Shown here one piece after another: positions 27,750 to 36,095 of a stretch of 64,000 bases of DNA. The position numbers and the translations under genes were made by a program. The notes under the pieces are model-generated. The model worked only from the letters and a program-made list of their open reading frames with translations, was not told the DNA's origin and made no database searches. How positions within the stretch are numbered: the first letter of the stretch is position 1; each line of letters starts with the position of its first letter. The stretch comes from an uncultured Roseovarius sp. (GTDB taxonomy: Bacteria; Pseudomonadota; Alphaproteobacteria; Rhodobacterales; Rhodobacteraceae): the NCBI RefSeq assembly GCF_947489715.1, contig NZ_CANLER010000001.1, positions 124,001 through 188,000 on the forward strand, read 5' to 3'.

Positions 27750-28114
27750 ACACTCTCTATATACTACGTATATATGCGTGCCGCCTTTGGTGCGGCAGCA
27801 CGCATTATTCAAACAACCAAAATCGAATTCATCACGCCGTGGCTGAACGGCATCGCGTGGTGTGTGACAACACGTAACGGGTTGGTGCCACGGCACGTGT
27901 TGTTCAATGGGCTGGGCATGATGGTGTGTGTTTCACGTCATTGCCCAGCCAACCATCAATTCACCACGCCATTGTTCATCCTTGCAACGACGTGGTGGTC
28001 AACGAAGCAGCGTGTTCGGTTTGTGGTGAGCCGAGTTGTTTCGTTCATTGGGCTGAACGTGGTTGTTTGTTCAGTGAACCATCTGTCGTTGATACTCACC
28101 AACGACAGATGGTC
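27671..28114 (+). other. Putative replication origin: iterons, AT-rich tract and serial hairpins
   Basis: After the iterons comes an AT-rich tract (27753-27775, TATATACTACGTATATATG core) and then perfect inverted repeats in series: TGCCGC/GCGGCA (27779-27797), ACAACACGT/ACGTGTTGT (27867-27903), GGCTGGGCA/TGCCCAGCC (27910-27950), CACCACG/CGTGGTG (27963-27998), CGTTCA/TGAACG (28043-28060), and a 14-base-pair stem with eight-base loop (28079-28114). No credible gene covers this stretch. Layout fits an origin placed 3' of the rep gene, as in phage satellites. The hairpins might instead form a structured RNA. Confidence 0.6.
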
Positions 28115-28186
28115 CCAATGCCCCGTCATTGATCGTGGGGGTGTACACGCGGTGGGGGGTTATGCGTTCGCGCTGTGCGGCCAATA

Positions 28187-28684
28187 CTACTTGCTGGATT
28201 CCAAAGCGGTGATGGCCCTTTCAAGTTTGGGAAGTGCTTGTTTCAGCACGCCAATCACGGCGGGGTGCCCCCTCAAATCGAAACTGAAGAACCCATCGTG
28301 TATTTTCGCGGCTCTAAGAGAAAGTCGGTTGTTGATATCGTCAATCGACAAGAGAGCTAGCAATACAGAATCTATTGCGTCGGCAGGTAAAACACCCAGT
28401 TCATTCATAAGGCTGTTCGTCAACAGACGCGGAAGTGTTGGCATATGGAACAAGGCTTCTTCTTCTGGCTCTGGTCGATTTACATTCTGGGATATAGAGG
28501 CGTGCATTATTCTCAGTTCTGCCAGAACTGATCTGACGACTGCATTTCGTTTTGCTTGCCTTGCCGCATCCTCGCGTTGCCTCGCATATCGCGCGTTCAG
28601 AACTTGCGTCAGGATCACACCGCCAAAACCGATCACTCCGACAATCGCTGTTTGGAACTCTTTAGCGAAGCTTAACCAGTCCAT
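28187..28684 (-). CDS. Opposite-strand cargo protein of the element, one membrane anchor plus coiled coil
   Basis: 165 residues. One N-terminal hydrophobic span (about residues 12-30, AIVGVIGFGGVILTQV) is followed by a charged Arg/Ala-rich helix (QREDAARQAKRNAVV) and a helical cytoplasmic part. AAGGG lies seven bases before the ATG. It is the only gene of the element on the minus strand and starts 27 bases from the terminase start, back to back. Accessory genes placed this way in prophages and satellites are often expressed in the integrated state and can encode defence or superinfection functions; here that is inference. No family recognised. Confidence 0.7.
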   Translation of the reverse strand: MDWLSFAKEFQTAIVGVIGFGGVILTQVLNARYARQREDAARQAKRNAVVRSVLAELRIMHASISQNVNRPEPEEEALFHMPTLPRLLTNSLMNELGVLPADAIDSVLLALLSIDDINNRLSLRAAKIHDGFFSFDLRGHPAVIGVLKQALPKLERAITALESSK

Positions 28685-28711
28685 CAGAAACCCTTTTTGG
28701 GGGACTGTGCA

Positions 28712-30226
28712 ATGAAGGCGTCCACCAAGGCAATCCGGTTTCTTGAAAGCCTGAAAATCCCAGAGGGTCCGAAGGCTGGCGACCCGCTGAAACTGGCACC
28801 GTTCCAGAAGAAATTCGTCAAAGGCGCATTGGCTGACGGTATCAACGTGGCGGTGCTGTCCATTGGTCGTGGCAACGCGAAAACCGCGTTGTCAGCGGGC
28901 ATCGCTTTGGGGGCTGTCATGGGCAAATGGGACGCCCAACCCCGGCGGGAAATCCTGATCGCCGCCCGAACCCGTGACCAAGCGCGTATCGCCTTTGATT
29001 TCGTGGTGGGCTTTATCCAGTCGCTTGATGACGACGAACAGAAGCAATTCAAGATTCGCCGCAGCCCACGGCTTGAAATCGAATATGAAGCGGATGGCGG
29101 CGGTCATTTCATCCGGGCGATTGCCGCTGACGGAAAGACCGCGCTGGGGTCCGCACCAACGCTGGTGTTGATGGATGAACGCGGCCATTGGCAGGCTGAC
29201 CAAGGCGATGCGCTGGAACATGCGTTGCTGTCCGGTCTGGGTAAGCGCAGCGGTCGGGCGTTGATTATTTCAACGTCTGCCGCTGACGACAGTCATCCGT
29301 TTTCCGTGTGGCTGGACGAAGACACGCCGGGTGTCTACCGCCAAGAGCATCGGCCCGCGCCCGGATTGCCTGCTGACGATCTGGAAAGTTTGAAGGAAGC
29401 CAACCCCGGTGCAATTGCCGGTATCGGGTCGTCACTGGACTGGCTTCAGGGGCAGGCGCGGCGTGCCATCGCGCGTGGCGGTTCAACGCTGACATCGTTC
29501 CGGCTCTACAACCGCAATGAGCGTGTCAGCGGCGAAACCCGTGACGTGCTGTTGACAGTTGATGAATGGCTGGCCTGTGAAGTCGCTGAACCGCCTGAAC
29601 GCCGGGGACAGGTCGTTATCGGCATCGACCTTGGTGGGTCTGCCAGCATGACCGCAGCGGCGTTCTATTGGCCGGAAACCGGGCGGCTGGAAGCCTTGGG
29701 CACGTTCCCCAGCAAACCGAACCTGATGGACCGTGGCGCGAATGACGGTGTTCAGGGGCGCTATGTTGAAATGAATGACCGTGGCGAGTTGTCTACGCTG
29801 GGTGATCAGACCGTTCCGATTGCCCCGTGGCTGACGAAAGTTATGGCCCATGTGGAAGGTGAAGCCGTCGCGGCGATTGTCACCGACCGTTACAAGCAAT
29901 CCGAACTTGGCGAGGCCATCGACAAGGCCGGTATTCGCGTTCCGGTCATCTGGCGCGGCTTCGGTTTCAAGGACGGCGGGGAAGATTGCGAACGGTTCCG
30001 ACGTGCGGCCTTTGACGGCAAGGTGCTGACCTGTCCAAGCCTGTTGCTGCGGTCGGCCTTTGCCGATGCCATCACGCTACGTGACCCGGCGAACAACCTG
30101 AAGCTTGCCAAGGCCCGGTCAACTGGCCGGATCGACGCTGCATCAGCGACGGTGATCGCCGTCGCTGAAGGTGCCCGGATGATGGGCAGGCCCACCAAAC
30201 GCGGGGGGCGCATCGCATGGGCATGA
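28712..30226 (+). CDS. Phage terminase large subunit
   Basis: About 504 residues from the ATG at 28712, which has GGGGGA seven bases upstream. ATPase part: SIGRGNAKTAL as Walker A variant, TLVLMDERGHW as Walker B with catalytic Glu, STSAADDSH as coupling motif. Nuclease part starts at VVIGIDLGGSASMT with the first metal-binding Asp; a later Asp-rich GRIDAASA segment fits the last. Similar to HK97/P27-type large terminases that pump DNA into procapsids. No small terminase is recognisable before it. Confidence 0.92.
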   Translation: MKASTKAIRFLESLKIPEGPKAGDPLKLAPFQKKFVKGALADGINVAVLSIGRGNAKTALSAGIALGAVMGKWDAQPRREILIAARTRDQARIAFDFVVGFIQSLDDDEQKQFKIRRSPRLEIEYEADGGGHFIRAIAADGKTALGSAPTLVLMDERGHWQADQGDALEHALLSGLGKRSGRALIISTSAADDSHPFSVWLDEDTPGVYRQEHRPAPGLPADDLESLKEANPGAIAGIGSSLDWLQGQARRAIARGGSTLTSFRLYNRNERVSGETRDVLLTVDEWLACEVAEPPERRGQVVIGIDLGGSASMTAAAFYWPETGRLEALGTFPSKPNLMDRGANDGVQGRYVEMNDRGELSTLGDQTVPIAPWLTKVMAHVEGEAVAAIVTDRYKQSELGEAIDKAGIRVPVIWRGFGFKDGGEDCERFRRAAFDGKVLTCPSLLLRSAFADAITLRDPANNLKLAKARSTGRIDAASATVIAVAEGARMMGRPTKRGGRIAWA

Positions 30227-30558
30227 ACCGCAAACGATCAGACTATGCCGCACATTCGCGCAAGGTTTGTCGTGGTCCGCGATGGAAGGCGCTGCGGATG
30301 CAGGCTTTGGACCGTGACGACTGGCAATGCGTGCAATGCGGCGAACGGCGGCGATTGGAGGTGGACCACATCCTGCCGGTCAAGACACACCCCGAACTTT
30401 CTTACTCTCTGGACAATTTGCAGTGCCTTTGTGGCCGCTGCCATGCCCGGAAAACCAGAATTGAGGTTGGTCACAAGCCCCTCAGTCCCGCGCGTCAGGA
30501 ATGGCGCGATTTCATGCGCGACATGCGCCAAACAAGCAAAAGGAACAATCATGCTTGA
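30217..30558 (+). CDS. HNH endonuclease
   Basis: 113 residues. WQCVQCGERRRLEVDHILPV, then LDNLQCLCGRCHARKT: two CxxC zinc ligands and the HNH core (DH ... N ... H). HNH proteins next to the terminase are required for packaging in HK97-like phages and in capsid-forming satellites, stimulating terminase cleavage. It overlaps the terminase by ten bases and the capsid gene by eight. Confidence 0.9.
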   Translation: MGMNRKRSDYAAHSRKVCRGPRWKALRMQALDRDDWQCVQCGERRRLEVDHILPVKTHPELSYSLDNLQCLCGRCHARKTRIEVGHKPLSPARQEWRDFMRDMRQTSKRNNHA

Positions 30559-31804
30559 TTCAGTGAAAATCCAGCGCCGTCAAAGCGAGATTCGTCAGGA
30601 ACTCGCCGCGCTGGTCGGTAAGGATAACCCTTCCGAAGACGAAACCCGTTCGATGGGCGACCTCGACACGGAATACCGCAACAACGAAACCCGCTACCGC
30701 GCGGCCCTGATCGCTGAAGACGAAGAACGTCGCGAAGCTGGTCAGGAACTTGAAACCCGCTCGGATACCGAATGGGCCGAAGTCATGGCCGGTTTCGAAA
30801 TGCGTCAGGTGGCCTTGGCGCTGGACGAAGGTCGCCAGCTTGAAGGCGCAACTGCCGAAGTCGTGTCTGAAATGCGCGCACAGGGCGGTTATCGCGGCGT
30901 TCCGATCCCGTGGGAAGCCTTGGAAATCCGCGCTGGTGAAACGCTGGCCGGTGGCACGCCCGACCCGATCCGCACCGCGCCGATCATTGATCGTCTGTTT
31001 GCGTCCAGCGTGGCGGCACGCATGGGCGGCAGCATGGTCAACGTCGGTGTTGGCGAACTGGAATACCCGGTGACGACTTCAGATGTCACGGCGGGCTGGG
31101 CCACAACTGAAACTGGCGATGTGCCGGGTCCGACCGCTTACACCACGCTGGATCGTCCGCTGAAGCCGGATCACAATCTGGGCGTTCAGATGCGGATCAC
31201 CCGCAAGACGCTGAAGCAGTCCGGTTCCGGTCTGGAACAGGCTGTGCGGCGCGACATGAACGGTGCGATTGCCGAAGCCCTTGACCGTGCCGTGTTCCTT
31301 GGATCGGGCGCGGCTGGCGAACCCACGGGCATTCTGGCCGGTGCCGCTGCATGGGGCATCACGGAAACCGCGATTGATGCCGCCGCGTCGTGGGCAGCAT
31401 TCCGGGCGGCTGTCATCCGGTTCATGGTTGCCAACGCTGCGAACAGCGCTGGTGATGTGCGTCTGTTGCTGCGTCCTGAAGTAATGGATGGCATGGACGA
31501 CACGTTGATTTCAGGAACGGCTGTCAGCGAATGGGACCGGCTCACCAAGCGGATTTCCAATGTCGCGCTGTCGTCAAATGCGCTGGCCGCGCCCACGGGA
31601 AGCCCTGCGGAAAGCATTGCCATCCTGACGACCAATGTTGGTGGCGTTCCGCCGTTCTTCGTCGGCACCTGGGGGGCGATTGATCTGATCCGTGACCCCT
31701 ACGCCGATGCGGCCAGCGGTGGCCTGCGTCTGACCGCGCTGGCGACGATGGACGTGACCGTTTCCCGTTCGGTTCAGACCGAAATCCTGACGGGTGTCCA
31801 ATAA
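30551..31804 (+). CDS. HK97-type major capsid protein
   Basis: About 417 residues. AGGA precedes the ATG at 30551; the open frame extends 102 codons upstream but overlaps the HNH gene and is not credible. The first about 100 residues are helical and charged, a delta/scaffold domain expected to be removed by the protease. Then the HK97-fold core: GGTPDPIRTAPIIDRLFA, GWATTETGDVPGPTAY, LDRAVFLGSGAAGEPTGIL, and a C-terminal P/A-domain segment ending TVSRSVQTEILTGVQ. Confidence 0.93.
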   Translation: MLDSVKIQRRQSEIRQELAALVGKDNPSEDETRSMGDLDTEYRNNETRYRAALIAEDEERREAGQELETRSDTEWAEVMAGFEMRQVALALDEGRQLEGATAEVVSEMRAQGGYRGVPIPWEALEIRAGETLAGGTPDPIRTAPIIDRLFASSVAARMGGSMVNVGVGELEYPVTTSDVTAGWATTETGDVPGPTAYTTLDRPLKPDHNLGVQMRITRKTLKQSGSGLEQAVRRDMNGAIAEALDRAVFLGSGAAGEPTGILAGAAAWGITETAIDAAASWAAFRAAVIRFMVANAANSAGDVRLLLRPEVMDGMDDTLISGTAVSEWDRLTKRISNVALSSNALAAPTGSPAESIAILTTNVGGVPPFFVGTWGAIDLIRDPYADAASGGLRLTALATMDVTVSRSVQTEILTGVQ

Positions 31805-32427
31805 TGTTGTGGGGCGGCACAGCCGACGGCGGCGGGCTGGAACTGCGCCGCGAAAGCAATGGGGGTGCCCGGTTGTCCGGGCGCTTCCCCTACGGCAAAC
31901 CTGCTGTTTTGTCTGACGGTGGACGCACAGGCAGGCCACGCAAGGAAGTGATCGCGCGTGGTGCTTTCAGCTATCGGATTGATGATCCGAAAGAAGATAT
32001 TCACCTGTTGGTGGGTCACGATTTTGGCCAGCCGCTTGCCAGCAAAGGCACGGGCACGCTTAAGTTCACCGAAACGGCGGCGGCTCTAATGTTCACAGCC
32101 GTCATCACGCCGGAAATCGCGGACACAGTTCATGGTCGTGATGCTTTGGCGCTGATTGATGCGGGGCTGGCAGTTGGTATTTCACCCGGCTTCCGCATCC
32201 CGCCAGAACGTGCGGTGCCGAAGGCCGAAGAAATCACTGAAGAAGAACACGCGCCGGAAGAAGACAAGCACCGGGCCATCATTCGAACGATCCTTGCCGC
32301 GTTGCTCTATGAATTTTCGATTGTGACCAGACCAGCCTACCCGGAGGCGCAGGTTGAAGCCCGCTCATGGGAAACAGCCGAATTCATCCCGCCGCGTCCT
32401 TTCACCCCCCACAGCCGATGGAGATAA
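31804..32427 (+). CDS. HK97 prohead protease
   Basis: 207 residues. Contains LSGRFPYGKPAVLSDGGRTG, EVIARGAF, LLVGHDFGQPL with the catalytic His, and AVGISPGF with the catalytic Ser, then LYEFSIVTRPAYPEA. This serine protease cleaves the capsid delta domain during maturation. Its ATG overlaps the capsid stop (TAATG). Confidence 0.93.
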   Translation: MLWGGTADGGGLELRRESNGGARLSGRFPYGKPAVLSDGGRTGRPRKEVIARGAFSYRIDDPKEDIHLLVGHDFGQPLASKGTGTLKFTETAAALMFTAVITPEIADTVHGRDALALIDAGLAVGISPGFRIPPERAVPKAEEITEEEHAPEEDKHRAIIRTILAALLYEFSIVTRPAYPEAQVEARSWETAEFIPPRPFTPHSRWR

Positions 32428-32429
32428 TC

Positions 32430-32984
32430 ATGGCGACCGCATTACAGAAAATCGAAGCAGACCCCATGCAATACCCGGCATTGCCGGTGGGCCTGTCGCA
32501 AGCCGCCTTGGCAGCGGTCGTGACCGATCAACGCCTGAATTCCATGTGGAAACGGATTGAAAGCCACGTCGCGCACCGTTGGACGGCACGAACGGTCACG
32601 TGGGTCGTTGAAGGGGCGGGGGAGTGGTTGCCGTCGCTGACGCCCGTCGTTGACATCTCGACCGTTGAACAGTGGCAGGATTCGACATGGGTGCCCGTGA
32701 CGGTCTCACCAACGCCGATGGGCGGTCTGTATTTCCCGTCTGACTGTCATCACCGGGTTGTCGCGAATGTCGGGGCAGGACCGGCCCCGGATGATGTCAC
32801 CGAAGCCTTCCGCAGACTTGCTGAATATCTGGCGGGCATTCGTGGGAACGCATCGGAAGTGTCGTTCCGGCGCAGCGTTGGCGATGTGACCAACACGGTT
32901 CGGACGGAACCGGACTTCATGGGGATGGCTTTGCAGAAATCAGGCGCGGCGGATTTGCTGCGCGATTATCGGAGTGTGGTGTGA
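32430..32984 (+). CDS. Putative head-tail connector protein
   Basis: About 184 residues from the ATG at 32430 (GGAG six bases before). The C-terminal part (DDVTEAFRRLAEYLAGIRG) and its position between protease and portal fit gp6-like/phiE125 gp8-like connectors, with a beta-rich middle domain. Sequence similarity is weak to my eye, so the name rests on context and length. Its TGA overlaps the portal ATG by one base. Confidence 0.65.
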   Translation: MATALQKIEADPMQYPALPVGLSQAALAAVVTDQRLNSMWKRIESHVAHRWTARTVTWVVEGAGEWLPSLTPVVDISTVEQWQDSTWVPVTVSPTPMGGLYFPSDCHHRVVANVGAGPAPDDVTEAFRRLAEYLAGIRGNASEVSFRRSVGDVTNTVRTEPDFMGMALQKSGAADLLRDYRSVV

Positions 32985-34033
32985 TGTGGCCATTCAAGAA
33001 AAAACAACCCGTGGAAACACGATCAGCGGCGGTTGGGTACACTGCCGACATCATCGCTGCCCGTGAATCCTACCTGTCCGGCCATCGTGGCGTGGCTGAA
33101 CTGACGGCCACGGTCCAAACGTGCATCACGCTATGGGAAGGTGGCTTGTCCATCGCTGATGTAGACGGCACCGATTTGCTTGATGTCCGGTCACTCGCGA
33201 TTGCCGCCCGGTCATTGGCCGTTCGTGGTGAAGCCTTGTTTCTGATCCGCGATGATGGCTTGGTGCCGTGCAGCGATTGGGATTTATCAACCATCAATTC
33301 CAAGCCCAAAGCCTATCGGGTGTCGATTTCCGAAGCGGGCGGTGGGCGAACACAGACCGCTCTTGCTGGCGAGGTTCTGCATTTCCGCATCGGCAGTGAT
33401 CCAGCCGCGCCGTATTTTGGTCAGGCACCGCTTCGCCGATCATCGCTGACGGCAAACTTGCTTGAAGTGATCGAAGGTGCGTTGCGCGAAGTCTATGAAT
33501 TCGCGCCTCTGGGGTCTCAGGTTTTGCCGCTTCCGGAAAGCCGAGAAACGACAATGGAAGCCTTGGCCCGTTCGTTCCGTGGTCAGCGTGGCCGGGTGTT
33601 GATGCGTGAAAGTGTTCATGTTCAGGCGGCTGGTGGTCCTGCACCGGCAACCGACTGGAAAACTCAAAGTCTCACGCCCGATCTTCAGGCATCTATGACG
33701 ACACAGAACCTGTCCGCAGCGCGCGATTCAATCTGTGGTGTGTTCGGTGTCCTGCCCGGTCTTCTGAATCCGGCCACGACCGGGCCGCTGGTCAGGGAAG
33801 CACAGAGGCACTTAGCACAATGGCAATTGCAACCTATAGTTGCATTAATTGGTGAAGAAGCGACCATGAAACTTGGAACGACCGTAACTCTGGACGTGCT
33901 TCGCCCAACCCAGAGTTACGACGCAGGCGGGCGCGCACGGGCTTTCACGGCTGTGATTCAGGCGTTGGCTGTTGCGAAGGAAACCGGCGTTGATCCTGAA
34001 CAGGCGCTTAAATTGGTGGATTGGCAGGAATAG
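32984..34033 (+). CDS. Phage portal protein
   Basis: About 349 residues. N-terminal MWPFKKK and TADIIAARESYLSG; AIAARSLAVRGEALFLI, a central PYFGQAPLRRSSLTANLLEVIEGALREVYEF helix-rich stretch and a C-terminal VFGVLPGLLN, REAQRHLAQWQLQPIVALI clip/wing match HK97-family portals, at the short end of their length range. It forms the dodecameric DNA gate. Here it follows the capsid module instead of preceding it. Confidence 0.88.
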   Translation: MWPFKKKQPVETRSAAVGYTADIIAARESYLSGHRGVAELTATVQTCITLWEGGLSIADVDGTDLLDVRSLAIAARSLAVRGEALFLIRDDGLVPCSDWDLSTINSKPKAYRVSISEAGGGRTQTALAGEVLHFRIGSDPAAPYFGQAPLRRSSLTANLLEVIEGALREVYEFAPLGSQVLPLPESRETTMEALARSFRGQRGRVLMRESVHVQAAGGPAPATDWKTQSLTPDLQASMTTQNLSAARDSICGVFGVLPGLLNPATTGPLVREAQRHLAQWQLQPIVALIGEEATMKLGTTVTLDVLRPTQSYDAGGRARAFTAVIQALAVAKETGVDPEQALKLVDWQE

Positions 34034-34163
34034 CGAACGAGCGCCCCGGCTCTGCGTTTGTATCTTTTCGCAACAGGGGAACGGTAACTGGTGAGTGCGT
34101 TCTGAAAAACCGCCAGAGACCGCAGCAACTTTTTGCGGAGATGCGTGGTGGTCAACCCTTGAC

Positions 34164-34204
34164 CGTAGTAACTTACTACGATAAAAGCGTAGTAGGTTAC
34201 TACG
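34164..34204. promoter_or_regulatory. Two tandem 17-bp operator-like palindromes
   Basis: CGTAGTAACTTACTACG (34164-34180) and CGTAGTAGGTTACTACG (34188-34204) share seven-base arms CGTAGTA/TACTACG and differ only in the centre; centres are 24 bases apart. They lie 30 bases before the start codon of the small regulator at 34234, the normal place for an autoregulatory operator. Confidence 0.7.
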
Positions 34205-34233
34205 AATTTTGGCGACTAGGTAAGGATGAAAGA

Positions 34234-34728
34234 ATGTACGACCATGAACGAGTTTTGACACCTGCGATTGTAGCGGAAATCTCAGAAGTTGATGCTGCAA
34301 TCCTTCGCGACCTAAGATCGCGCTCTCTGATTGATGGCTTTGGCGCAGAGGGCGGTAATGGGCGATGGAAGTATTCGCTTGCTGACGCAACTGCAATCTG
34401 GATTGGAAAGCACCTGATCCAAAGAGGTATGGTTGATAGACAGGAAGCATATCTAGTCGGTAAGCTGGGTGCAGATGAAGTTCTCTCAGTCTTGAGAGGT
34501 AACGATGCCAAGGAAAACTTTCTCACCGTTGCCAGACTTGGTTTTTTCGAGGGCGACGAGTTTCACGAGACAGGCGGAACCGTCAAAAAGTGGAATAAGA
34601 TTCCAGATGATCTTCCCTATGACGTCTACTTGACGGTTGACTGGAAGCTTACGTCTTCACTGGCTCCCGAAGCATTGAAGCGGGCCGCAACAGACCCGGA
34701 ATTTGTTTCGAACATCGGGGCTAGATAG
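34234..34728 (+). CDS. Putative HTH regulator of the element
   Basis: About 164 residues from the ATG at 34234, with AGGA seven bases upstream; the frame opens 71 codons earlier across the palindromes, which is unlikely. Residues 8-60 (LTPAIVAEISEVDAAILRD, then LRSRSLIDGFG and WKYSLADATAIWIGKHL) resemble a MerR-like winged helix. The C-terminal half (about 100 residues) is unfamiliar. It could be a repressor or an excisionase-type factor; tandem palindromes in its leader favour regulation. Confidence 0.65.
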   Translation: MYDHERVLTPAIVAEISEVDAAILRDLRSRSLIDGFGAEGGNGRWKYSLADATAIWIGKHLIQRGMVDRQEAYLVGKLGADEVLSVLRGNDAKENFLTVARLGFFEGDEFHETGGTVKKWNKIPDDLPYDVYLTVDWKLTSSLAPEALKRAATDPEFVSNIGAR

Positions 34729-34733
34729 CTAAA

Positions 34734-34925
34734 ATGTCCCGCCTGAATCCTCAAACTGCTGCAAAGAACACCGCTGCCGCGCTTCTTCGCGAAGCACGCG
34801 AAGCAGGTTGGTTGCGCGCAAAGTTTGAGATTAGGCCAGACGGTAGTGTTTCCGTCGATGCAGGTATGTCCGAACCTGAAGGTGGTGATGATTTTCTAAG
34901 TAGCGATTTGAGGATGGGTGAATGA
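34734..34925 (+). CDS. Small protein upstream of the integrase
   Basis: 63 residues: an N-terminal helix (AAKNTAAALLREAREAGW), a short strand region (AKFEIRPDGSVSVDAG) and an acidic tail. It starts five bases after the previous stop and overlaps the integrase start by four bases (ATGA), so the three genes look co-translated. Small proteins of this form precede integrases in alphaproteobacterial elements; role unknown, an excisionase is possible. Confidence 0.65.
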   Translation: MSRLNPQTAAKNTAAALLREAREAGWLRAKFEIRPDGSVSVDAGMSEPEGGDDFLSSDLRMGE

Positions 34926-35953
34926 CGAAGAAAAACACGCCGAAATATGTCTACGAAGATCGTGGTTACTTTCGTTTTATCCGCCGGTCCCGTGGTCAGG
35001 CAGTGATGATGAAAGAAGAATTCGGCACACCTGAATTCTGGGATCATTACAACCGTTTGCTGAAGGGCAGAGAACCGACACCAATCAAACGAAACTTTGA
35101 AGCGCTTATTCTCAGCTATTTTGAGAGTGATGGTTACAAGAAATTGAAGCCACGCACGAAGGCTGACTATCGGAAGTACATAGAACACATTCGCAAAATC
35201 TGGGGCAACAAAGACCCGCAAAAGGTTGAAACGAAACATGTTTACGAACTTCATCGCGCGAATGCTGATCGTTGGCGGCAGGCTAATTATCTGGTTCAGG
35301 TCATGGTTGTTTTGATGAACCACGCGCGGTTGGTTGGCTTTCTCAAAAAAGAACATGGCAACCCAGCCAAGGGCATTCCGCTTTTCAAACAGGAAGGTGA
35401 TGGCTGGGAACCTTGGCCCGAAGATGTACGGGCTGAATTCGAAGCCAAGGCGACACCGCGCGCGCGGTTGGTATACGAACTTTGCATAGGCACCGGTCAG
35501 CGTATCGGTGATGTCCTGAAGATGCGCTGGGATCACATCACTGATGGTGTGTATGACGTGACGCAAGGCAAGACCGACAAGCCGCTTCTTTTGCCGTTGA
35601 CTGAGCGGCTGGAAAAATACCTTGGCGGTGTCAAAAAGACCGGTCTGACCATCGTGACATCTGGGAAGCATGGTGGCCCCGCCAGTTACAGAACCGTGGC
35701 TGATGAAATGCGTAAAGTGAAGGCTTCAATGGAGCATCCAGACGCATCGAAATACGTCACTCACGGTCTGCGTAAGAACGCAACCATCGAACTTTATCAG
35801 GCAGGATGTACCGACGAAATGGTGAAGGCTGTCACCGGACATTCAAGCACTGAAATGCTCAAAAAATACGGCGGGCAGGTCCGTCAACTCGAATTTGCGA
35901 GACGCGCGCAAGCCAAACGGAACGCCGTGGAACAGAACAAGAATAGAACGTGA
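34922..35953 (+). CDS. Tyrosine recombinase integrase of the element
   Basis: 343 residues with an N-terminal SAM-like core-binding domain (about 55-150) and catalytic domain (about 165-325). Catalytic residues are visible: Arg194 (GTGQRIGDV), Lys217 (QGKTD), His281 and Arg284 (HGLRK), His307 (TGHSS), Tyr316 (KKYGG). It points toward the complete tRNA-Cys gene 70 bases away, the target in whose 3' half the element sits. Confidence 0.96.
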   Translation: MTKKNTPKYVYEDRGYFRFIRRSRGQAVMMKEEFGTPEFWDHYNRLLKGREPTPIKRNFEALILSYFESDGYKKLKPRTKADYRKYIEHIRKIWGNKDPQKVETKHVYELHRANADRWRQANYLVQVMVVLMNHARLVGFLKKEHGNPAKGIPLFKQEGDGWEPWPEDVRAEFEAKATPRARLVYELCIGTGQRIGDVLKMRWDHITDGVYDVTQGKTDKPLLLPLTERLEKYLGGVKKTGLTIVTSGKHGGPASYRTVADEMRKVKASMEHPDASKYVTHGLRKNATIELYQAGCTDEMVKAVTGHSSTEMLKKYGGQVRQLEFARRAQAKRNAVEQNKNRT

Positions 35954-35954
35954 A

Positions 35955-35974
35955 AGTTTCAACGGTTGTTTCAA
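35955..35974 (+). repeat. Possible integrase arm sites, right end
   Basis: AGTTTCAA at 35955-35962 and GTTTCAA at 35968-35974, same orientation as two copies near the left att site. Role inferred. Confidence 0.3.
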
Positions 35975-36021
35975 AAAACGAACCGCAGGAGAAAGATAAC
36001 CATGCAAGTCATTGAAAACAT

Positions 36022-36069
36022 TGGAGGCGAGTACCGGAATCGAACCGGTGTACACGGATTTGCAATCCG
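36022..36069. repeat. Attachment site copy, right end of the element
   Basis: Identical over 48 bases to 25493-25540; the sequences differ immediately after CCG. Crossover took place somewhere in this block. Distance between copies is 10,529 bases. Confidence 0.93.
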
Positions 36070-36095
36070 CTGCGTCACCACTCCGCCAACTCGCC
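36022..36095 (-). tRNA. tRNA-Cys (GCA)
   Basis: On the minus strand the gene begins GGCGAGT and ends ACTCGCC-T-CCA, giving a perfect seven-base-pair acceptor stem with encoded CCA. The anticodon loop reads ATTGCAAAT with anticodon GCA. The T arm has CCGGTTCGATTCCGG. The 3' 48 bases come from the element's attachment sequence, so integration restored a full tRNA. Confidence 0.96.

Noticed and set aside
27657..28715. 352-codon plus-strand frame after the replication gene
   Set aside because: It runs through the iterons and hairpins and then antisense to the cargo gene, has Cys/Trp-rich unordered sequence and no domain.
30245..30550. 102-codon N-terminal extension of the capsid frame
   Set aside because: It overlaps the HNH gene out of frame; AGGA and ATG at 30551 give a normal capsid length.
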